Shown here in pieces: positions 1 to 8,800 of a stretch of 64,000 nucleotides of DNA (position 1 is the first letter of the stretch; each line of letters starts with the position of its first letter). Under the pieces are notes generated by a model. The model searched no databases and was not told the DNA's origin. It saw only the letters and a list, made by a program, of their open reading frames with translations. Both the position numbers and the translations under genes were made by a program. The DNA is from Gammaproteobacteria bacterium. Its GTDB lineage: Bacteria > Pseudomonadota > Gammaproteobacteria > Pseudomonadales > Azotimanducaceae. Location: the NCBI GenBank assembly GCA_009846005.1, contig VXYL01000086.1, forward strand, positions 1 to 64,000, read 5' to 3'.

Positions 1-1605
1 GACGGCTACATCTCGCACCAGGAGTTCGACGTTGACGGCGACGGCTACACGGATTTGAACCCGTTTGCTGCCGGTCTCGTCCCGGGAGGATCAGCGGGTC
101 TCGACGCGGGGCCGTTCCCCGGCGCTTGCCGAATCGGCACGACCACGGTGTTCGGGTGTTCTCCCGACCTGCTCCGCCTGCAGACCTCGGGTACGGCCCG
201 ACTCCGGGGCGATCAGGTGCTGGTCGATGCGGAGGATGTCATTCGCCACGAGATGACCACGCTGTACTTCGACGCGATCCTGGTGACCGGAGGCTGGGAG
301 TGGCGCAACCAATTGTTCTACGAGACCTACGACCATGTCAGCGAGGTCACCTACGGGTTCTCGGACCTGCACGACGCGGCGGCGATCGAGAACAAGCTGG
401 TGCTGGCCAATGTGTTTCACCGTGGGCGGGCGAATGTCGCCTTGCAGGTGTCGCCGTCGTTCCGACGCACTGACTTCCAGTACGGGAACGACTACACCAA
501 CGAGTACTTCGATCGCCGGGACCTGACGCGCGCCGCGAGCAGCTTGGACCGACGGCTGCTCGCGACGCGGATCGATGACGACTATACGGAGTACCACATC
601 GGGCGATACGTCGATCTTGGCGTTGCCGCGCTGGCCGATGTGGATTGGAGAAACCTGAACCTGATGGCCGGCGCTCGCTACGACCACATGGACCTCCGCA
701 GCCGTCAGCCGGTGGACAAGCTCCTGTTGCCGAGCGCGCGCCACTTCTGTCCGGATTCGTCATGCGTCGATGGACAGGCGGAGGACGAGACCGGCGGCTT
801 GTCCTGGACCATGAGCTTGAGCTACGCGACACCGTTTGGCGTCGTTCCCTACGTCACCGTATCGCGGCAATCGACGGTGATCGCCGGACAAGGCGCCGAG
901 ATCACGGTGGCCAATATCGCCGCCGGTCGGGCATTCGACGAGTCGAGCCTCCGCGAGGCGGGGGTCAAGGGCAGCCTCCTGGACGGCGCCCTGTACTTCG
1001 CAGTGGCCCTCTACGAGCAGCAACGCACCGACTATTCCGCCCAGAATGTCGTCACCAACCAGGCGACCCGGACCACGGGGCTGGAGGCGGAGGCGCGCTG
1101 GCTTGCCAACGAGCGTCTGCTCATGACGTTCGCGCACTCGACGATCGAGGTGGTCAACCTGAACACCTTGCGCGCCGGCGGGCGATTCAGCTTCATCGGG
1201 GCGGCGGACGTTCCGGGGATCGATCCGGCCGCGCTCTACGGCGGTGCGTTGGCAGGAGTCGTGATACGGGAAGGTGCAGCGGGAGCACGCCGTGCCGGAA
1301 TCCCCGAACGCATTACCTCCGTCACGGGCACCTACGAACTCGGATACGACCTCGCGGCAAGTGCCAGCGTGGTTGATGTTGCCGGGACCACATCGGGTTT
1401 CTCGGGTTCGGTCAAGCTTCCTTCCTATACGGTCCTAAACGCGGGCGTCGTGATCGACAAGAGCCGCTGGCGGGTCGCCGCCACGGCGAAGAACCTCACC
1501 GACGAACCCTACTTCCGCGCCAACTTTCCCAACCTGTTCGGTAGCGTCGTCGTACTTCCGGAGTTGCCACGCCACTATGCCCTGCGAATCCAATACATGT
1601 GGTGA
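1..1605 (+). CDS. TonB-dependent outer-membrane receptor, C-terminal part
   Basis: The frame is open from base 1 with no start, so only the last 534 codons of a longer gene are present. The product has the composition of a TonB-dependent receptor beta-barrel: repeated short strands rich in Tyr, Arg and Asp separated by polar loops, a late segment AATAKNLTDEPYFRANFPN typical of the last strands in this family, and an aromatic C-terminal residue (QYMW) as expected for outer-membrane insertion. The plug domain and TonB box, if present, lie outside the window. Visible codons 10-18 read DVDGDGYTD, like an EF-hand or dockerin calcium loop, probably in a surface loop. By family knowledge it takes up a siderophore, glycan or other large nutrient; the substrate cannot be told. 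Confidence 0.85.
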   Translation, partial: DGYISHQEFDVDGDGYTDLNPFAAGLVPGGSAGLDAGPFPGACRIGTTTVFGCSPDLLRLQTSGTARLRGDQVLVDAEDVIRHEMTTLYFDAILVTGGWEWRNQLFYETYDHVSEVTYGFSDLHDAAAIENKLVLANVFHRGRANVALQVSPSFRRTDFQYGNDYTNEYFDRRDLTRAASSLDRRLLATRIDDDYTEYHIGRYVDLGVAALADVDWRNLNLMAGARYDHMDLRSRQPVDKLLLPSARHFCPDSSCVDGQAEDETGGLSWTMSLSYATPFGVVPYVTVSRQSTVIAGQGAEITVANIAAGRAFDESSLREAGVKGSLLDGALYFAVALYEQQRTDYSAQNVVTNQATRTTGLEAEARWLANERLLMTFAHSTIEVVNLNTLRAGGRFSFIGAADVPGIDPAALYGGALAGVVIREGAAGARRAGIPERITSVTGTYELGYDLAASASVVDVAGTTSGFSGSVKLPSYTVLNAGVVIDKSRWRVAATAKNLTDEPYFRANFPNLFGSVVVLPELPRHYALRIQYMW

Positions 1606-1693
1606 CGCGACTGGGAATCGCCAACGCCACGAAGGTTGTCGAGCGCGGGCGAATAGGCCATCCTCGGGCGCTTGCCCACAAAGGACCAAGCCG

Positions 1694-2206
1694 ATGACCC
1701 GTCGAAACTCCCTTCCCGGTGCGGTGGCCGCGTTGCTGCTCGCGGTCAACGCGGCCATCGCGGAGGACGAAGCGCCCGCGCCCGAGACGGCGCCTGCGGC
1801 ATCGGTGTCGGATCTCGCCTGGATGACGGGAACCTGGTCAGGTCCGGTCCCGGGCGGCGAAGTTCTAGAGGAAAACTGGACGGTGCCCAAGGCCGGCTCG
1901 ATTCAGTCCCTGGTGCGGAGCACCGGGTCGAACGGCACCAGCATGGTCGAACTCATCGTGATCGAGGAGGAGGAAGGCACGCTCCGGCTACGCCTGCAGC
2001 AGTGGAACCCGGGCATGAAGCCGCGCACCGAAGGGCCATCGGTGATGACCCTTGCCGAGTTGGGCGAAAACACCGTTGCGTTCCAAGCCGAGGAAGGGGC
2101 CATGTTCGACAAGCTGCGCTACACCCGTGACGGCGACAGCTTCACCATCAGCATCACCTTCCCGAACGGAAGTCAGTTCGACATCCCGCTCAAAGCCGCG
2201 AACTAG
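1694..2206 (+). CDS. Small secreted protein, DUF6265-like
   Basis: A 170-residue protein with an N-terminal signal peptide (MTRRNSLPGAVAALLLAV, cleavage probably after AIA near residue 22). The ATG at 1694 is chosen over an in-frame ATG at 1577 because it follows AAGGA at the right distance and gives a clean signal peptide, while 1577 lies inside the receptor gene. The mature part begins with DLAWMTGTWSGPVPGG, the opening typical of DUF6265-type lipocalin-like domains, and continues as beta strands. Family function is unknown; export to the periplasm is inferred. It starts 88 bases after the receptor stop and could be co-transcribed with it. Confidence 0.75.
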   Translation: MTRRNSLPGAVAALLLAVNAAIAEDEAPAPETAPAASVSDLAWMTGTWSGPVPGGEVLEENWTVPKAGSIQSLVRSTGSNGTSMVELIVIEEEEGTLRLRLQQWNPGMKPRTEGPSVMTLAELGENTVAFQAEEGAMFDKLRYTRDGDSFTISITFPNGSQFDIPLKAAN

Positions 2207-2212
2207 CCATCG

Positions 2213-2238
2213 GACTTTTCGGCGTTAGCCGAAAGGTC
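2213..2238. terminator. Strong hairpin between convergent genes
   Basis: Two 11-base arms (2213-2223 and 2228-2238) pair fully, with one G-T wobble, around a GTTA loop. It lies just after the stop of the DUF6265-like gene, in the 115-base gap between convergent genes. No T-run follows on the + strand, so it is either a weak terminator or an mRNA 3' stabiliser. Confidence 0.5.
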
Positions 2239-2321
2239 GGCAGGCAGCTAGGGCGGCTTGGGCTGAGGCAAAAGGCGCTGCCGCCAGGCAACGGCCCTTG
2301 TGGCGCTAGCCGGGGCACGGG

Positions 2322-3542
2322 TCAGTAGGAGTAGACGTACCGCAACGGATGGCCACGTACCTTGACGGGCTTGCCGTCGAGGAAGGCGGGGCGGAAGCGC
2401 GCGCGTTTGGCGGCCTTGCGGACCTTGAACTCCATGATGTTCCTCGGCGCCACTTCCAGTGACTTGCTGCCGATGACGTGACCGCGGTGCGTCACGGTCA
2501 GTGCCAAGTGAACGATGCCGTCGCGGTGCATGCCGACGCGCCGCAACCGGTAGCCCGGGTCGGATGGCAAAGGCAGGAACAGCGGCGTGGGTTCGCCGAA
2601 GAGTTCGGCTCGACGCTCCGGGTCGGACGCGAGCAACTCCCAGATGCGCCGGTAGTGGCGCACGGCGACGGGATAGTCGCCGAACATGAGATGCCAGTCG
2701 GCGTAGTCCAAGAGAGCAGTCGCCAGTTCGGCGTCGGTCGCGAACGGGTTGGACTCCTGGATATCGACAACCTCGCGCAATGCGTTGCGCGCCTCCCGGA
2801 ACGACGAGACGTTCTGGCGGTAGCGATGTGGAAGAAGCCCCGGCGGCGTCGCCAGGAAGCGGCCGCGGCCGATGGTGCGGCGACCGAAAACACGGTGTCG
2901 GAACAACTGCGCGTGTTCCCGAAGCATGCGCAAGTGCAATGGGTCTCCGGGCGGCAGATGCTCCCGGCTGATGTCCAAGAGTTGCTCGAATAGCACATGC
3001 GCCGAGAGGTACTTGTAGTGATGGCGGTACCAGTGGATCAACCGGTACGTACCGATCATGTGCCCGGGGTCGTCGGCGCCGTACATGCGGCGACTGATGT
3101 CGAATGCGAACTCCTGGCGGTCGTTCGCCGTTACGTCGTCGCCTAGCGCGGAGAAAGCGTCCGCCTCGCGATACAGGATCGGCAACTGGTCCGTGCCTTG
3201 GATGCCCGTGGCCAGCCGCGTGATGTGCCTAGCGCGGTCGTAAGCCTCGATCGCCCCGAGTGGATCCCGCATGCCCATGCGGGCGTCGCCGAGCAGCATG
3301 AAGGGTTTTGCGAGGGAGAGGTCGTAGCCGTCGCGGTCCTGGGTTTCGAGCCATTGCTCGGCTTGCATCGCCGCGTCCTCGAACTCGCCGATGTCGAGTT
3401 GCGACTCGAGGGCGGCAACCAGTTCGTCGGCGTCCAATTGGAGCGCGCCGAGGGATTCCTCGGTATGGCCAGCGTCCGGGACAAGGCATGCCAGGCAGAG
3501 ACCGAACAGTGGACCAGCGATCACCTGCGCGCGTCGGTTCAC
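2322..3542 (-). CDS. Secreted TPR protein with TonB-like C-terminal domain
   Basis: A 406-residue exported protein. The GTG start at 3542 gives a signal peptide (MNRRAQVIAGPLFGLCLACL, then a small-residue cleavage region near residue 27). Residues 40-300 are helical and TPR-like (GEFEDAAMQAEQWLE, GDPLGAIEAYDRA, FGDYPVAVRHYRRIWELL). The last 70 residues resemble the C-terminal domain of energy-transducer TonB proteins: HRDGIVHLALTVTHRGHV followed by RARFRPAFLDGKPV and a closing Tyr-rich strand. No TonB N-terminal membrane anchor or Pro-rich spacer is seen. It begins 13 bases after the larE stop, so it is probably the last gene of the lar operon. Its role there is unknown. Confidence 0.75.
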   Translation of the reverse strand: MNRRAQVIAGPLFGLCLACLVPDAGHTEESLGALQLDADELVAALESQLDIGEFEDAAMQAEQWLETQDRDGYDLSLAKPFMLLGDARMGMRDPLGAIEAYDRARHITRLATGIQGTDQLPILYREADAFSALGDDVTANDRQEFAFDISRRMYGADDPGHMIGTYRLIHWYRHHYKYLSAHVLFEQLLDISREHLPPGDPLHLRMLREHAQLFRHRVFGRRTIGRGRFLATPPGLLPHRYRQNVSSFREARNALREVVDIQESNPFATDAELATALLDYADWHLMFGDYPVAVRHYRRIWELLASDPERRAELFGEPTPLFLPLPSDPGYRLRRVGMHRDGIVHLALTVTHRGHVIGSKSLEVAPRNIMEFKVRKAAKRARFRPAFLDGKPVKVRGHPLRYVYSY

Positions 3543-3555
3543 CTTGGTCCGGACA

Positions 3556-4392
3556 CTAGGGCGATAGCTGCACCGCGTCGATCAAGCCCTCGTTCAAGGA
3601 TCCGCTGCGGAACCCACCGAGGTCCACGGCGACAAACCGGTAGCCCGCCGCCTTGACGCGGTCCTGGATCGCTTCGCGCAACTCCAGGGCACGTGGCAGT
3701 TCCTCGGCGACGATTTCGATCCGCGCGACATCCTCGTGGTGGCGAACGCGGAACTGGGAGAACCCAAGCTCTGCAAGGGCGTCTTCGGCGGCTTCCACCT
3801 GGGCGAGGCGCGCCTCCGTGATGTGCGAGCCGTAGGGGAACCGGCTCGACAGGCAGGCCGCCTGGGGCTTCCGTGCGTTTTCCATACCCAATGCGGTGGC
3901 CAGCGCGCGGATATCCCTCTTGGCGAAACCCGCGTCCACCAAGGGTGAGGCGACTTCGTAGTTGCGCGCGGCGATCAGTCCTGGGCGGTGATCACCTAGG
4001 TCGTCGGTGTTGGTGCCGTTCAGGACGTGATCGTATCCCTCGTCGGCGGCGATCTGCTCCAGGGCCTCGTACAGCGAAGTCTTGCAATGGAAACATCGGT
4101 TTACAGGGTTCGCCCGGTACTCCGGTTTCATCACCTCGTCCGTGACGATGATCCGGTGGCGCATGCCCCACTTGTCGGCGAGTTCGCCGGCAAGCTTCAG
4201 ATCGCTGCGCTTCAAGCTCTTCGAACCCGAAGTAACGGCAAGCGCGTCATCGCCGAGCGTTTCCGCGGCCACATAGGCGACGAGGGAACTGTCCACGCCC
4301 CCGGAGAACGCGACGATGACCCGGCCGAGATCCTCGATGTTCGACTTCAGCGTTGCGTACTTGGCGGCGAGTTCTGCGTCCATGGCCGTCAT
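3556..4392 (-). CDS. larE: LarE, ATP-dependent sacrificial sulfur transferase
   Basis: A 278-residue protein of the LarE family, which puts sulfur onto pyridinium-3,5-biscarboxylic acid mononucleotide during synthesis of the nickel-pincer nucleotide (NPN) cofactor. It has the PP-loop SGGVDSS (residues 30-36) for ATP, a CxxC pair (Cys100, Cys103 in NRCFHCK), and Cys180 in ACLSSRFPYG. That last position matches the cysteine that gives up its own sulfur in the Lactiplantibacillus enzyme (Cys176 there). Three cysteines are also compatible with the Fe-S cluster type of LarE known from Thermotoga; the sequence alone does not decide. The ATG overlaps the larB stop by four bases (ATGA), so translation is coupled. 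Cytoplasmic. Confidence 0.93.
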   Translation of the reverse strand: MTAMDAELAAKYATLKSNIEDLGRVIVAFSGGVDSSLVAYVAAETLGDDALAVTSGSKSLKRSDLKLAGELADKWGMRHRIIVTDEVMKPEYRANPVNRCFHCKTSLYEALEQIAADEGYDHVLNGTNTDDLGDHRPGLIAARNYEVASPLVDAGFAKRDIRALATALGMENARKPQAACLSSRFPYGSHITEARLAQVEAAEDALAELGFSQFRVRHHEDVARIEIVAEELPRALELREAIQDRVKAAGYRFVAVDLGGFRSGSLNEGLIDAVQLSP

Positions 4393-5129
4393 AGCCGGTT
4401 GATCATGTTGGCAAGATAGCCCGCGCCGAAGCCGTTGTCGATATTGACCACCGAGACCCCGGAGGCGCAGCTATTGAGCATTCCCAAGAGCGCGGCGACG
4501 CCATTGAACGAGGCGCCGTAGCCGACGCTGGTGGGTACCGCGATCACGGGCTTGTCGATCAACCCGCCGACCACGCTCGGCAGCGCGCCTTCCATGCCGG
4601 CCACGACCACGACGACCTTCGCGCTTCGGATCTCATCGACCCGGGCTAGCAGACGATGCACGCCCGCGACACCGACGTCGCTGACGCGCAGAACGGGACT
4701 GTCGTAGAACTCGGCGGTCAACGCCGCTTCTTCGGCAACGGCGAGGTCGGACGTACCGGCCGTGACCACGGCGACCCGTGTTGCCGCCAGATCCGGGTCT
4801 TGCTGCTTGAATGTCACCAACCGCGCCTCGGGGTGGTGCACGGTGCCGGGAACGGCCTCGATGGCGGCTTCGGCGGCCGCTTCGCTGACCCGCGTCGCAA
4901 GCGCGTTGTGGCCGCGGTCGGCGACCGCCTTGAAGGTGGCGGCAACCTGAGCGGGAGTCTTGTGTTCGCCGTAGATCACTTCAGGCGAACCGGTGCGCCG
5001 TGCCCGGTCGTGGTCGATGGTGCTGTGGCCGAGGTTCTCGAAGTAGGCGCTGTTGAGGGCCGTCGCCGCCTCGGCGCGATCCAGGTCTCCTGCGGCGAAG
5101 CGCTGCAGGATGTCGTCGACGGCGCTCAT
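4389..5129 (-). CDS. larB: LarB, NPN cofactor carboxylase/hydrolase
   Basis: A 246-residue LarB. The family carboxylates nicotinic acid adenine dinucleotide and cleaves the phosphoanhydride to give pyridinium-3,5-biscarboxylic acid mononucleotide, the first step to the NPN cofactor. The C-terminal half is PurE-like, with VVVVAGMEGALPSVVGGL, the PTSVGYGASFNG loop and NSCASGVSVVNIDNGFGAG, all standard for LarB. The N-terminal helical part carries DHDRARRTGSPEVIYGE, also a family signature. Length is as usual. It overlaps larC upstream and larE downstream by four bases each (ATGA), forming a tightly coupled trio. Confidence 0.95.
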   Translation of the reverse strand: MSAVDDILQRFAAGDLDRAEAATALNSAYFENLGHSTIDHDRARRTGSPEVIYGEHKTPAQVAATFKAVADRGHNALATRVSEAAAEAAIEAVPGTVHHPEARLVTFKQQDPDLAATRVAVVTAGTSDLAVAEEAALTAEFYDSPVLRVSDVGVAGVHRLLARVDEIRSAKVVVVVAGMEGALPSVVGGLIDKPVIAVPTSVGYGASFNGVAALLGMLNSCASGVSVVNIDNGFGAGYLANMINRL

Positions 5130-6325
5130 TTGATCGCCGCGTCGACTTCACGCGACAGCGCGGCCTTGGTGGTGAGGTAGTCGCTGCCCAGCCGTTCGGC
5201 GATCGCCGCGATGTCGTCGTGTTCTACTTTCCAGCGCCGCGAACCACTCGGCAGCGTGACGATCTTCACGCCAACGTCCCCAAGCGAGGTGGCGAGTGTT
5301 CGTTCCTCGCGTGGCAGCATGCGTTTCGTTACCTGCCGCAGCCGGGCTCCGATGGTGGTGGAGCCCGCGAACAACGCTTCGAGCACCGCATCGAGCCGTG
5401 ACTCGTCGACGAGCAGCGACAGCTTGGTGCCCGGTCGGGACTTCTTCATGACGATCGGCGTCAGAAAGACGTCCTTCGCCCCCTTGGCGAACAGGTTTTC
5501 GGTGAGCGGGCCGAAAGCCTCGGGCGTCATGTCGTCGATGTTGCACTCGACCTCGAGATTGGTTTCGGTCTCGAGGGCCAGTTCGGGGTCGGCATCTCGG
5601 GCTTCGCCCAGTGTCATTCGCATGGCGTTGGGTACGGCGAAGTCCTTTTGTCCGATGCCGTAGCCGATTGCCGACGCGGTGAGATCCTGCGGCGCGACGA
5701 AGCGATCGACGACCGTGCTGAGGATCGCCGCACCGGTTGGCGTCGTCGCCTCGCCGTCCACGCCGCCGTAGCGCAATGGTGCGTGTTTGAGGATTTCGGC
5801 CGTGGCGGGTGCCGGTACGGGCATCAAGCCGTGCTCGCAACGCACCAACCCGCCACCGACCTCGATTGGCGAACAGTAGGCGACGTCGATGTCCAGGTAG
5901 TCGATCCCGATGGCCGCCCCGGCTACGTCAACGATGGAGTCCGTCGCACCGACCTCGTGGAAGTGGATGGCCTCGACCGTAGTGCCGTGGATCTTCGCCT
6001 CCGCTACCGCAATCGTCGTGAACATCGACACGGCGAGTTCTTCGACCCGGGGCGGGTAGCCGGCGCGCTGCAGAATGCCCTTGATCGTCGACAGGTGCCG
6101 GTGGGGCCTGTCGATTCCCTCGACGAGTCGGACGGTCGCCCGCGTGCCCGTGATGCCCATCTTCTTGCCCGGTTCAATGACGAGGTCGAACTCGTCGGCC
6201 AGTTCGAGCCGGTTCAGTTCGCGGACAAGGTGCTCGGCGGGAACCCCGACGTCGACCAGGGCACCCAAGTGCATGTCGCCGGCAATGCCGGCGAAGCACT
6301 CGTAGAACAGCGCCCGTTGAGTCAC
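5126..6325 (-). CDS. larC: LarC, nickel insertion enzyme for the NPN cofactor
   Basis: A 399-residue LarC in one uninterrupted frame. In Lactiplantibacillus the gene is split by a programmed frameshift (larC1/larC2); here it is fused, as in many other bacteria. LarC inserts Ni into the thiolated pyridinium precursor using CTP. Signatures: YECFAGIAGDMHLGALVD at the N-terminus, HFHEVGATDSIVDV, PTGAAIL, and CNIDDMTPEAFGPLTENLF followed by VMKKSRPGTKLSLL near the C-terminus. The start is GTG at 6325, 31 bases after the aldo/keto reductase gene. No larA-type racemase client is in the window, so the enzyme that uses the cofactor is elsewhere. Confidence 0.95.
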   Translation of the reverse strand: MTQRALFYECFAGIAGDMHLGALVDVGVPAEHLVRELNRLELADEFDLVIEPGKKMGITGTRATVRLVEGIDRPHRHLSTIKGILQRAGYPPRVEELAVSMFTTIAVAEAKIHGTTVEAIHFHEVGATDSIVDVAGAAIGIDYLDIDVAYCSPIEVGGGLVRCEHGLMPVPAPATAEILKHAPLRYGGVDGEATTPTGAAILSTVVDRFVAPQDLTASAIGYGIGQKDFAVPNAMRMTLGEARDADPELALETETNLEVECNIDDMTPEAFGPLTENLFAKGAKDVFLTPIVMKKSRPGTKLSLLVDESRLDAVLEALFAGSTTIGARLRQVTKRMLPREERTLATSLGDVGVKIVTLPSGSRRWKVEHDDIAAIAERLGSDYLTTKAALSREVDAAIK

Positions 6326-6356
6326 GGGTCAACCCGGCGATGTCGAACGCGGTACG

Positions 6357-7595
6357 TCAGGCGAGCAGCCGGTGCGTCGGTCCGCACAGCTTGTCGATGG
6401 CGAGGCCGTGGGTGCAGGCCTTCGCGCAGGGCTCGCCGCTGCAGGACAGGCATGCGGCGGCGTTGGTATCGAGCAGGGCGTACTCGTCCCGGGCCATGGC
6501 CGTTTCGCCGTAGTCCACGGCATACATGCGGGTCCGCAATACCTCGGCGATGGGTACGCCGTAGGGACACGAGCCCTCGCAGTCGTTGCAGACGTTGACG
6601 CAGTAGCTGGAACCCGTGACCTGCGCGTAGCGCTGCAGCAGGTCCATATCGCCGACGGCGAGTTCGTCGTAGCCGGATGCCCCGAGGTATTCGTCGATCT
6701 TCTCGGCGGTGTTCATGGTGATGACGGCGGCATCGACGTGTGGATTGGTGAGTACCCAGCGCAACGCCGCCTGGGAGAAGGTGGCACCGCCGGTCTCGAA
6801 CGGGCGCATGTCGTTCAGGCGGGCGCCGTGCTGGGTCTTCATGACTGTGACGCCGACGTCCTTCTGCTTGGCCTTGGCGAGCGCCCGGGGTAGATCCTGC
6901 TGGGTGGCGATCCAATCGAGGGAACGGGTGACCCGTTCGTAGAACTTGGGATCCTGGCCGAAGTTGTGGGCGACCAGGAGGACATCGACCAGGTCGTTGT
7001 CGAGCGCGTAGTCGAGGCAGTCGATCAGGTAGCCGCCGTGGCCCGACATGCCGGCGAAGAGGATCTTGCCCTGTTCCTTGGCCTTGGTGATGAACTCGTG
7101 CCAATCGGGGTTCCTCATGACGTCGACGTCGTTGACCGCGTGATTCATGAAGATGTCCACGTGGTCCATCTGCAGTCGTTTCAAGGACGCTTCAAGCCGT
7201 GACATCAACTCGTCCGCGCCCGTATTGGGCTTGGTCATGACCTTGGACGTGATGACCACCTGGTCCCGCTTGCCCTTCAGGGCACGTCCCAGCGCGACCT
7301 CCGACTGGCTGCGGGCGTAGCTCTCCGCGGTGTCGAAGTAGTTAATGCCCCGGTCCATGGCCAGGTGGACCAGCCCTTCCTGGCCCGGTCGCAGATTGGA
7401 CGCGCCGAACGAGATGTCCGAGATCTCGTAGCCGGTACGGCCAAGCTTGTTGTAGCGCTTCACTTCGCCGGGACTCACCACGTCGCTGCCGATGGCTGGC
7501 GTGGCGAAGGGTAGGGCGGACGCAGCGGCGCCCCAGCGCAGCACGTCTCGGCGGTTGGCCGCGAGGCCGTTGGGACGATTCGTCTCAGTGGACAT
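6357..7595 (-). CDS. Tat-exported aldo/keto reductase with C-terminal Fe-S domain
   Basis: A 412-residue protein. It opens with a twin-arginine leader (NRRDVLRWGAAASALPF, residues 14-30), so it should be folded with cofactors before export. Residues 45-330 are an aldo/keto reductase barrel with the usual tetrad: Asp88 and Tyr93 (FDTAESY), Lys118 (ITSKVM) and His152 (FMNHAV). The C-terminus has two cysteine clusters, CVNVCNDCEGSCPYG and CLSCSGEPCAKACTHG, spaced like 4Fe-4S ligands. Such Fe-S reductases are known, but the substrate is not predictable. It precedes larC by 31 bases on the same strand and may head the operon. A purine-rich AGAGAGGGGG lies before the ATG. Confidence 0.88.
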   Translation of the reverse strand: MSTETNRPNGLAANRRDVLRWGAAASALPFATPAIGSDVVSPGEVKRYNKLGRTGYEISDISFGASNLRPGQEGLVHLAMDRGINYFDTAESYARSQSEVALGRALKGKRDQVVITSKVMTKPNTGADELMSRLEASLKRLQMDHVDIFMNHAVNDVDVMRNPDWHEFITKAKEQGKILFAGMSGHGGYLIDCLDYALDNDLVDVLLVAHNFGQDPKFYERVTRSLDWIATQQDLPRALAKAKQKDVGVTVMKTQHGARLNDMRPFETGGATFSQAALRWVLTNPHVDAAVITMNTAEKIDEYLGASGYDELAVGDMDLLQRYAQVTGSSYCVNVCNDCEGSCPYGVPIAEVLRTRMYAVDYGETAMARDEYALLDTNAAACLSCSGEPCAKACTHGLAIDKLCGPTHRLLA

Positions 7596-7665
7596 GGGAA
7601 CCCCCTCTCTTTGGGCTATGCGGCAGTTTACGCCCGTCCGCGTGACATCGCTATGGCGCTTGGGC

Positions 7666-8625
7666 TTAAGCGGCCGTCAGGCGCGCTCGGAAGTACTCGA
7701 CGACGACTTCATCGAGATAGGCGTTTAGACGCCAGTCCTCGACAAAGCCGCAATGACCACCGTGGTCGAACACCTGGAGGTCGACGCGGTCGTTGCGGGT
7801 GACGTCGTTGTAGGAGTCGCCGGGAATCATCATGTCGTCCCTAGCGGCGACGATTCGCGTGTCGATCCGTACCCGGGCGAGGGCCTCGCCGCGCAGGTCG
7901 TAGCGCGCGTAGTAGTCCGCCGAGTCGCGATACGGCAGATAACGTCCGATGAGGAAGTCGGTGATGCCGGCGACCGTGGACAGGCGCAATGCGGCGTCCA
8001 ATTCGCCGTAGTCGTCGGGGAACGCGGCCTGCTTTTCCTTGAGCGCCCTGTGCCATTTCGTCACGAACCACTTCCGGTAGATCATCCAACCCGCGTCGAT
8101 GGCGCGAACGGTCCGAGCCGGGTCGATGACCGGCGACACCGCCAGGCAGGCCTTTAAGCCCGAATCGGTTTGAGGGTCACTGGCGAGGCGTAGCGCGAAG
8201 TTGCCGCCGAGGCTGAATCCGATGACACCGGCGGCGCACCCCTTGGCGAGTGCATTGCAGGCATCGACCACCTCGCCGAGGCGGGCCGAGTTGAACATCT
8301 CGCGATTTATGGCGGCGGTGCCGCCATGGTCGCGCAGCAGCAGGCTGGCGACTCGGTAGCCTTGGGCGTGAAGCACGTTGGCGGTCCGCTCCACGTACCA
8401 GGATCGGCTGTCGCCCAGCCAGCCGTGCAGGATGATGACCAGCGGAGCGCCGGTTCGTCCGGGCGTCATCCTCGCCTCGAGCCGAACACCGTCGCGGCAG
8501 TTGAGGATGACGTCTTCCGAGCAGACGCCCGTGCCGTGGCGTCGGCTCGGCCTAGCGGGTACTCGCGCGAGGAGCGTTTGGAGGTGGGGCGAGGTGAGGC
8601 CGAGGGGCGGCTGGAATTTCGGCAT
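7666..8625 (-). CDS. Alpha/beta hydrolase, YheT-like
   Basis: A 319-residue alpha/beta hydrolase resembling the YheT/ABHD1-3 group. LVIILHGWLGDSRSWY (residues 62-77) is the oxyanion-loop region, GFSLGGN (nucleophile Ser138) the elbow, ARDDMMIPGDSY the likely acid region and HGGHCGF the catalytic histidine region. The N-terminal FQPPLGLTSPHLQTLLARV is the characteristic opening of the YheT group. Substrate is unknown; esterase or lipase activity on acyl groups is the usual guess. It stands alone, on the opposite strand to the crotonase gene that follows. Confidence 0.88.
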   Translation of the reverse strand: MPKFQPPLGLTSPHLQTLLARVPARPSRRHGTGVCSEDVILNCRDGVRLEARMTPGRTGAPLVIILHGWLGDSRSWYVERTANVLHAQGYRVASLLLRDHGGTAAINREMFNSARLGEVVDACNALAKGCAAGVIGFSLGGNFALRLASDPQTDSGLKACLAVSPVIDPARTVRAIDAGWMIYRKWFVTKWHRALKEKQAAFPDDYGELDAALRLSTVAGITDFLIGRYLPYRDSADYYARYDLRGEALARVRIDTRIVAARDDMMIPGDSYNDVTRNDRVDLQVFDHGGHCGFVEDWRLNAYLDEVVVEYFRARLTAA

Positions 8626-8800
8626 GGGTCCATTATCGCAACTCCGCGTGGCGATCCCACCCGGTGGCCGTCATCGGCGCGCGCGAACGATGTCCGGGCA
8701 CGATATCCGGTCAGGTTCCAATTCCCGGCGGCTCTTGGTAAGTTGGCGCGCTTGCGTTTCGCGACGTTGAGCGAATTCGAGCTAGCTGCAAGGGGAAATC

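Noticed and set aside
2322-3542. TPR protein as a LarA or other NPN client enzyme
   Set aside because: It has a signal peptide, TPR-like helices and a TonB-like end, with none of the LarA lysine/histidine ligand pattern.
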